A DNA stretch of 23,721 nucleotides, taken from Phallusia fumigata. Lineage: Eukaryota; Chordata; Ascidiacea; Phlebobranchia; Ascidiidae. The notes under the pieces are model-generated. The model had not been told where the DNA came from. It saw only the letters and a list, made by a program, of their open reading frames with translations, and ran no database searches. Below are positions 20,091 to 23,721 of this stretch, one piece after another (within the stretch, counting starts at the first letter, position 1; the number at the start of each line of letters is the position of its first letter). The translations under genes were made by a program, and so were the position numbers. The DNA is taken from the NCBI GenBank assembly GCA_008931825.1, contig QXVZ01033689.1, positions 1-23,721 of the forward strand. Direction: 5' to 3'.

Positions 20091-23000
20091 CTGTAATGTG
20101 ACGTAGTTGAGGTTAATAGTTGTGTTGGGTTGATTCCATCAGGGTAATATCGGTTTGAATATATCCGAGTATGAATGCTCAACAACAGAAAATGGGAAAT
20201 ATTTTCTTCGCTGATGAATGCAACGTTACCTCGTTGGTTTCATGTCATCTGTGTTGTTAAAATCTCTGTCGTCGTCCGAATACATTTCTGTGACGTCACC
20301 GTCATTAATCGATGACGTGGCCGATGCACCATGAGAACTAAATCAATGGATCAAACAAATATTAGAAAGGTGAACGCTGAAATGCTCTCGTTTTGTTTTG
20401 AAAAAATTTAACAAAAAATATCTTTCTTGGCAACAAATATCGCTCAGTAAAAATGAACACGCATTTTATAGATTCAACATTTTTTTACCTTAAACTATTG
20501 CTCTCCGATCTTTCAACAACTCCCTGTCGTTGACCTCTAGCACCATCTCGCGGTAACATAACATCGGTCCCCTTACGCTCATCCGACTTCGTATCGGGTT
20601 CGTACGAAGCATTTTTTGTCANAAAAAGAAAAAAAAAGAAAAAAAACAAAAACACCCCCCCCCCCCCCCCCCCCCCCCCCCTTTCAGGAAGGGGACCCAT
20701 AAATATCTTTCTTCGCAACAAATATCGCTCAGTAAAAATGAACACGTATTTTACAGATTCAACATTGTTTCACCTTAAACTATTGCTCTCCGATCTTTCA
20801 ACAACTCCCTGTCGTTGGCCTCTAGCACCATCTCGCGGCAACATAACATCGGGCCTCTTACGCTCATCCGACTTCGTATCGGGTTCGTACGAAGCATTTT
20901 TTGTCACAACCTCTTTTTTCTTCTGGGTGGAAGAGGACCTTGATCTCCTCCTTGTCTCCCCGTCTTCCTTGTTTCTCCTGCACGTGCGTCGGGGGCGGTC
21001 CCCGAACCGGCCCGTGACGTCATCGTTGTCGTCAAACGCGTATACGTCACCATTGTCGGCTGGCTTCTCGTCCGCGCGGCGTTTCGCTTCGCGTAAAACG
21101 GAAGCGGTTTTATGCCACATTCGTTGCTCGGATTCTGTGAAAAACGTCAATGCAAATCAATATGGACCACCGTCGGTCAACCGCGTGTAAAGAGATAGTC
21201 TATAGAACGGTGGGTCCCAACCAAGGAGGAATTCCTCCTCAGGAAAATTTATACTTAATGAGAGGAATTTGCACCTAATAGTCAAATTATCATGTGTGGT
21301 TGTTCTCTTGAGGTAAACCAGTGACTCCAAACAGTTTAATGTTACTTTATATTACTTTTTGTTTAGTGGGGGTCGAATGAAAAATTCCACAAAACCACTG
21401 GGCGAGCACATAGAGAAGTCTTTTGGTAAATGCGAGTACTTTTCATTTTTACCTTGCGTTACGAGCTGCGGATCTAGCACAGCGAAGTCAGGCAGACAGA
21501 AGAGGAACTCGATGCAACCAAACTTCACCACTGAGCCGTGATGCAAGGTCGCTGGACCTGTTTTAAAAAAAACGTTTACAGTTACGTTTACATAACATTA
21601 CCATGAATACAAAACTTTAGATCATTATTCTTCCAACCAACGTCTCTTTGACTCTCTTTTGATTTTTTATCGATCCTATGTCGATAGACAATGTAAAACT
21701 TTAAAGGCTGATTTACACCAGATGCGTCTACCGGTTTGCGGTACGGTTTTGGATCTCGCGGCAAGCAGCGGGCGTTTACACCAGCCGCGACCAAAGTTTA
21801 TCTAGACGCATCTGGTGTGAATCAGCCTTAACTCCAAAAGCGGAGCTCATATATTACAGAGTTATCTCAAGACAGTGGTTCTATTACTTTTTCCCCTAAT
21901 ACCAATTTCTGGTCGGACCAACTTTTCCACAATTTGCCAAAAACTAATTTATTTATTTTGCCAGTTCTACAATACTAAACATAAAAGCAGTGCTAATTTC
22001 GGCTAACAGGTTCAGTTAATTGCCCACCTGAGACACTGTCATTACCTACATTTGGGTAACTACCCATGACGACCCCTAAGGGTCAAACTGGATGTTTGCT
22101 TGCTTTATATTGTCCTGCAGACCAAAGGCAGTAAACATTAATCCGTACCTTCCCAACCGCACACGATTTTATCCTGCTGGTCAGAACATCCGCACGGTTC
22201 CTCGGTCTCTGGCTTCTCACCAACTGGCGAAATAAAAGTGAGGTTTGACTTCGACGACGATCCTTGTGATCTTGAACTAGTGCGTCGACCTCGCGTTCCT
22301 ACAGACAGAAAGTCTTGTTTCAAAGCAGAATTTGCATTCGACAACAAAATGCACTATTTTAGGTCAACAAGGCCAAATTCAAATCCCACTGAAGGAAGAA
22401 TTTTGGTCCCCGGGTTATGGCTGTTTATTAAATGATCCCAGACGTGAGTATGCCTGTGTACTCGAGAGTTCTTGTAGGAGGCAAAGGATATCATGCGGGT
22501 TTTTATACCAATCACACGTTAGGGACCAAGTTTTAGGCCTGATTAAAAGCATGTTTGATTAGTTTCCCTTTAAACGTAATTCTTTATCACGAAAAAAACA
22601 TGTTTAAGTGATAGATATCGCAACCAAGTACGTTGCAGGGTAAACTGAAAACTTAACTGCCGTCTTCACAAAAGCTATTAACGCTTAATCATTCATATTT
22701 AACGCATATTTAACATTTTTTCGGTTCAAATTCAAATTCGAAGCTTAAAATCTTACCCGACTTTTTCTTCACCAGTCGCTTAATAGCCCTGGTAAGCGGC
22801 GCCATCTTGCTCCTGTGGCGCCCGCGAGGCAATGACCTTGCCGTCTTCTCCAACACATTGGCGCCAAACTTTACTCCGTCAACAATGGTGTCGCCGTAAG
22901 ATATCAGCTCGTACTGCTCGGTAAGCTACGAAGCAAAAAAAGGCACAGTGATAATTTTTCGATCGATACACTGTGAATAACCAAATTACCAAGGCCTTTG

Positions 23001-23721
23001 TTTTACCTCTGCCAACACAAGATTTCGTAACCCCTTGCTTTTTATAGGGCTACTTGCGTATATTACAAATATTAAACGGCTGCTGTATAGTTTTTAACTT
23101 ACCTGGTCGTAGAAGACGCAGGCATGTCTAGATTTAACGAAGTTGCAGTGCTGGAAAGACGAAAGAACCATGCTGCAATCTTGTGACGTCCCGATAGTGA
23201 AGGATCTGCGAAAAAGGAACGAATATTCAAATAACAACCAATGGTATGTTAAAAGCCAAAGATTGTGNTCGTAGAAGACGCAGGCATGTCTAGATTTAAC
23301 GAAGTTGCAGTGCTGGAAAGACGAAAGAACCATGCTGCAATCTTGTGACGTCCCGATAGTAAAGGATCTGCGAGAAAGTAATGAATATTAAAATAACAAC
23401 CAATGGTACGAAAAAGCCAAAGATTGTGGAACTTTTGCACTGTCCCCAAAAAAGTTATATGTTGCAAACGCAAGTCCAGAAACTTGTTTAAAAAACTTTT
23501 CAAGATGTTCCAAATAGAGAGAAAAAATTCTTACCTGTAGTACATTTTCTTCCTTTTCCCCGTCTGCAAGTGGTAGAACACAGTTCGAGCCGGAAGAACC
23601 TGTTTTACATTGTTTTGATTCATGTCCAACATTTTTGCATCTTCCTCCATCTGTTTATCTTCCTCAACCTCCGTCCCATGCTCCTGGGAGTGGAAGTTTA
23701 AATTTGACGTCCCAGGAAAAT
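18968..23721 (-). CDS. PHF12: PHF12 (Pf1)-like chromatin protein, C-terminal part (7 exons, 5' end outside window)
   Basis: Exons on the minus strand: 23535-23721 (partial), 23103-23205, 22757-22925, 22149-22298, 21453-21557, 20774-21134 and 18968-20090. All junctions are GT-AG with matching phases, giving 731 residues in the window. The FHA domain begins RSFTIGTSQDCSMVL (62-76), continues HCNFVKSRHACVFYD (81-95) and YELISYGDTIVDGV (101-114). After a basic linker, CGCSDQQ...GWEG then LHHGSVVKFGCIEFLF (207-222) matches the split arrangement I recall in vertebrate PHF12. The rest is a tail of about 490 residues with basic, NLS-like clusters (GGAKRKK, RPVKRQK), longer than the roughly 100-200 residues I recall after the FHA domain in vertebrates. 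Known role: PHF12 bridges Sin3-HDAC and MRG15 to chromatin through PHD fingers, which are not in this window. It is convergent with the Ras-like gene. Family assignment is strong; the exact ends of the final exon pair rest on phase agreement only. Confidence 0.85.
20416..20621 (-). repeat. Partial, diverged copy of the exon F 3' end
   Basis: 206 bases matching 20701-20906 with roughly 4 percent differences. It includes the last third of exon F and its donor (here GTAAAA). It stops abruptly at the N at 20622. It changes at least two residues (RKGTDV against RKRPDV). Probably the other allele, not a functional second exon. Confidence 0.88.
20655..20681. repeat. 27-base C homopolymer next to an N
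   Basis: A-rich DNA after the N at 20622 leads into 27 consecutive C, then CTTTCAGGAAGGGG. It has the look of the unreliable end of a read rather than genomic DNA. Confidence 0.75.
20774..21134 (-). CDS. PHF12: PHF12-like, exon F (charged region)
   Basis: Begins after GTTTTTCACAG and ends AGTTTAAG before GTGAAA. The two left-over bases join the first base of the last exon to make Arg. It encodes ESEQRMWHKTASVLREAKRR, an acidic DDNDDVT segment, an Arg/Ser segment (TRRRSRSSSTQKKKE) and NASYEPDTKSDERKRPDVML. A partial, diverged copy of its 3' half lies at 20416-20621 beyond an N and a C run. Confidence 0.75.
21135..21452 (-). other. PHF12-like intron between exons E and F
   Basis: 318 bases, GTAAAA to TTCACAG. 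It holds a 16-base perfect palindrome, AGGAGGAATTCCTCCT, at 21224-21239. No gene. Confidence 0.75.
21453..21557 (-). CDS. PHF12: PHF12-like, exon E (late FHA strands)
   Basis: A 105-base exon between TTTTAAAACAG and GTAAAA. It encodes PATLHHGSVVKFGCIEFLFC, then LPDFAVLDPQLVTQ. HGS...K.GC..F.F is the best single match to PHF12 in the window. Confidence 0.85.
21558..22148 (-). other. PHF12-like intron between exons D and E
   Basis: 591 bases, GTACGG to AAAACAG. Contains the inverted-repeat element at 21705-21827. Nothing else recognised. Confidence 0.75.
21705..21827. mobile_element. MITE-like inverted-repeat element flanked by TTAA
   Basis: The left end GGCTGATTTACACCAGATGC (21706 on) and the right end GCATCTGGTGTGAATCAGCC pair over about 26 bases (through GTCTA) with one mismatch. 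TTAA lies at 21701-21704 and 21828-21831, the target preferred by piggyBac-type transposases. At 123 bases it has no coding capacity. Internal TTTACACCAG repeats part of the terminal sequence. Family inference rests on the TTAA only; one extra A at the left end leaves the boundary uncertain. Confidence 0.65.
22149..22298 (-). CDS. PHF12: PHF12-like, exon D (Ser-rich linker, CGCSD...GWE)
   Basis: Begins after TTTCTGTCTGTAG and ends GGTTGGGAAG before GTACGG. It encodes a Ser/Arg stretch (RRTSSRSQGSSSK), an acidic segment, then CGCSDQQDKIVCGWE. The Cys-x-Cys followed by GWEG just before LHHGS is a recognisable PHF12 feature. Confidence 0.83.
22299..22756 (-). other. PHF12-like intron between exons C and D
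   Basis: 458 bases, GTAAGA to TCTGTAG. AT-rich, no repeat or gene recognised. Confidence 0.7.
22757..22925 (-). CDS. PHF12: PHF12-like, exon C (end of first FHA part, basic linker)
   Basis: Begins after GCTTCGTAG and ends before GTAAGA. It encodes YELISYGDTIVDGVKFGANV, then LEKTARSLPRGRHRSKM and the basic helix-like TRAIKRLVKKK. Vertebrate PHF12 has, as I recall, a similar EK...basic linker at this point. Confidence 0.83.
23103..23205 (-). CDS. PHF12: PHF12-like, exon B (FHA core)
   Basis: A 103-base exon between TTTTTCGCAG and GTAAGT. It encodes the FHA core with GTS near the first strands and the SRH motif (residues 87-89) that in FHA domains lies near the phosphopeptide-binding face. A second, incomplete copy without the donor lies at 23269-23370 beyond an N and is not counted as an exon. 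Confidence 0.85.
23107..23267. repeat. Duplicated segment at N 23268, first copy (true exon B side)
   Basis: 161 bases matching 23269-23428 with a few differences (GTGAAGG/GTAAAGG, GTATGTTAAAAG/GTACGAAAAAG). It contains most of exon B and its acceptor and is continuous with the real donor at 23102. Confidence 0.88.
23206..23534 (-). other. PHF12-like intron between exons A and B, with a duplicated exon fragment
   Basis: GTAAGAATT to TTTTTCGCAG, 329 bases as assembled. It includes a copy of exon B lacking the donor end (23269-23370) and its own upstream intron sequence, introduced by the N at 23268. The true intron is probably about 165 bases. Confidence 0.75.
23269..23428. repeat. Duplicated segment at N 23268, second copy
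   Basis: Starts inside exon B, four bases short of its 3' end, so it has an acceptor but no donor. Its upstream side continues into the intron leading to exon A. Confidence 0.88.
23535..23721 (-). CDS. PHF12: PHF12-like, exon A (partial at window edge)
   Basis: Open across the window edge in the frame that encodes an acidic stretch (EVEEDKQMEEDAKMLDMNQ), then QVLPARTVFYHLQTGKRKKM, ending YY plus AG before GTAAG. This is the lead-in to the FHA domain. Its 5' boundary is outside the window. Confidence 0.78.

Larger units (their letters stand above)
20091..20773 (-). other. PHF12-like intron between exons F and G, with misassembled insert
   Basis: Donor GTGAAA, acceptor CATTACAG. It contains a partial copy of exon F (20416-20621), an N, an A-rich run and a 27-base C run, so its assembled length is probably inflated. 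TGACGTCA occurs at 20291-20298. Confidence 0.7.

Noticed and set aside
20485..20745. Minus-strand frame with a poly-Gly stretch
   Set aside because: The Gly run is the translation of the C homopolymer beside an N; it is an assembly or read-quality artefact joined to the exon F copy.
23249..23503. A separate second FHA-containing exon
   Set aside because: It is the truncated copy of exon B with no splice donor, created by the join at 23268.
1..23721. Bacterial or phage system, CRISPR array or operon
   Set aside because: The window has spliced eukaryotic genes and no regularly spaced short repeats, Shine-Dalgarno-led gene strings or phage genes.

Overview
This window looks like nuclear DNA of an invertebrate deuterostome, most likely a Ciona-like ascidian. 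The reasons are split genes with introns from a few hundred bases to 4 kb, AT-rich non-coding DNA around more GC-rich exons, many copies of the palindrome TGACGTCA (common, as I recall, in Ciona non-coding DNA), and adjoining near-identical segments that look like the two haplotypes of a very heterozygous animal. The species call is inference; the two genes rest on sequence.

Two convergent genes can be supported. On the plus strand, four exons between 7455 and 15814 encode a 300-residue Ras-superfamily protein of the RERG / RAS-like 11/12 group. All splice sites are GT-AG and the phases agree. Its P-loop and the NKSD and SAC boxes are present, but the switch I threonine, the DxxG box and the catalytic glutamine are missing, so it may not cycle like a normal GTPase. 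On the minus strand, seven exons from the window edge at 23721 down to 18968 encode the C-terminal 731 residues of a PHF12 (Pf1) homologue. PHF12 is a chromatin protein of Sin3-HDAC complexes. The window holds the FHA domain and a long, basic, serine-rich tail; the PHD fingers must lie upstream, beyond the window.

Layout: 1-1396 is a diverged duplicated block; 1397-7128 is upstream non-coding DNA with a possible regulatory cluster (2887-3016), a strong hairpin (3209-3263), a tRNA-like fragment (5016-5060) and one unassigned open frame (6031-6501); 7129-7357 is an exact duplication; 7455-15814 is the Ras-like gene; 15815-18967 separates the two stop codons and carries an inverted repeat and an exact duplication; 18968-23721 is the PHF12-like gene, with a TTAA-flanked inverted-repeat element in one intron.

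Nine single N characters (619, 3715, 7243, 8805, 10643, 17727, 18396, 20622, 23268) matter for reading the window. At seven of them the bases just before the N recur just after it or a short way downstream, exactly or at a few percent divergence, and 619 fits the same pattern with its start cut off by the window edge. They look like contig joins whose overlapping ends, or two alleles, were not merged. Two of them duplicate parts of PHF12 exons and could mislead gene models. I found no operon, CRISPR array, rRNA gene, phage or complete transposon, and no convincing new multi-gene system. The most interesting biology is the switch-less Ras-like protein; most of the other unusual structure is assembly-derived or repeat-derived.
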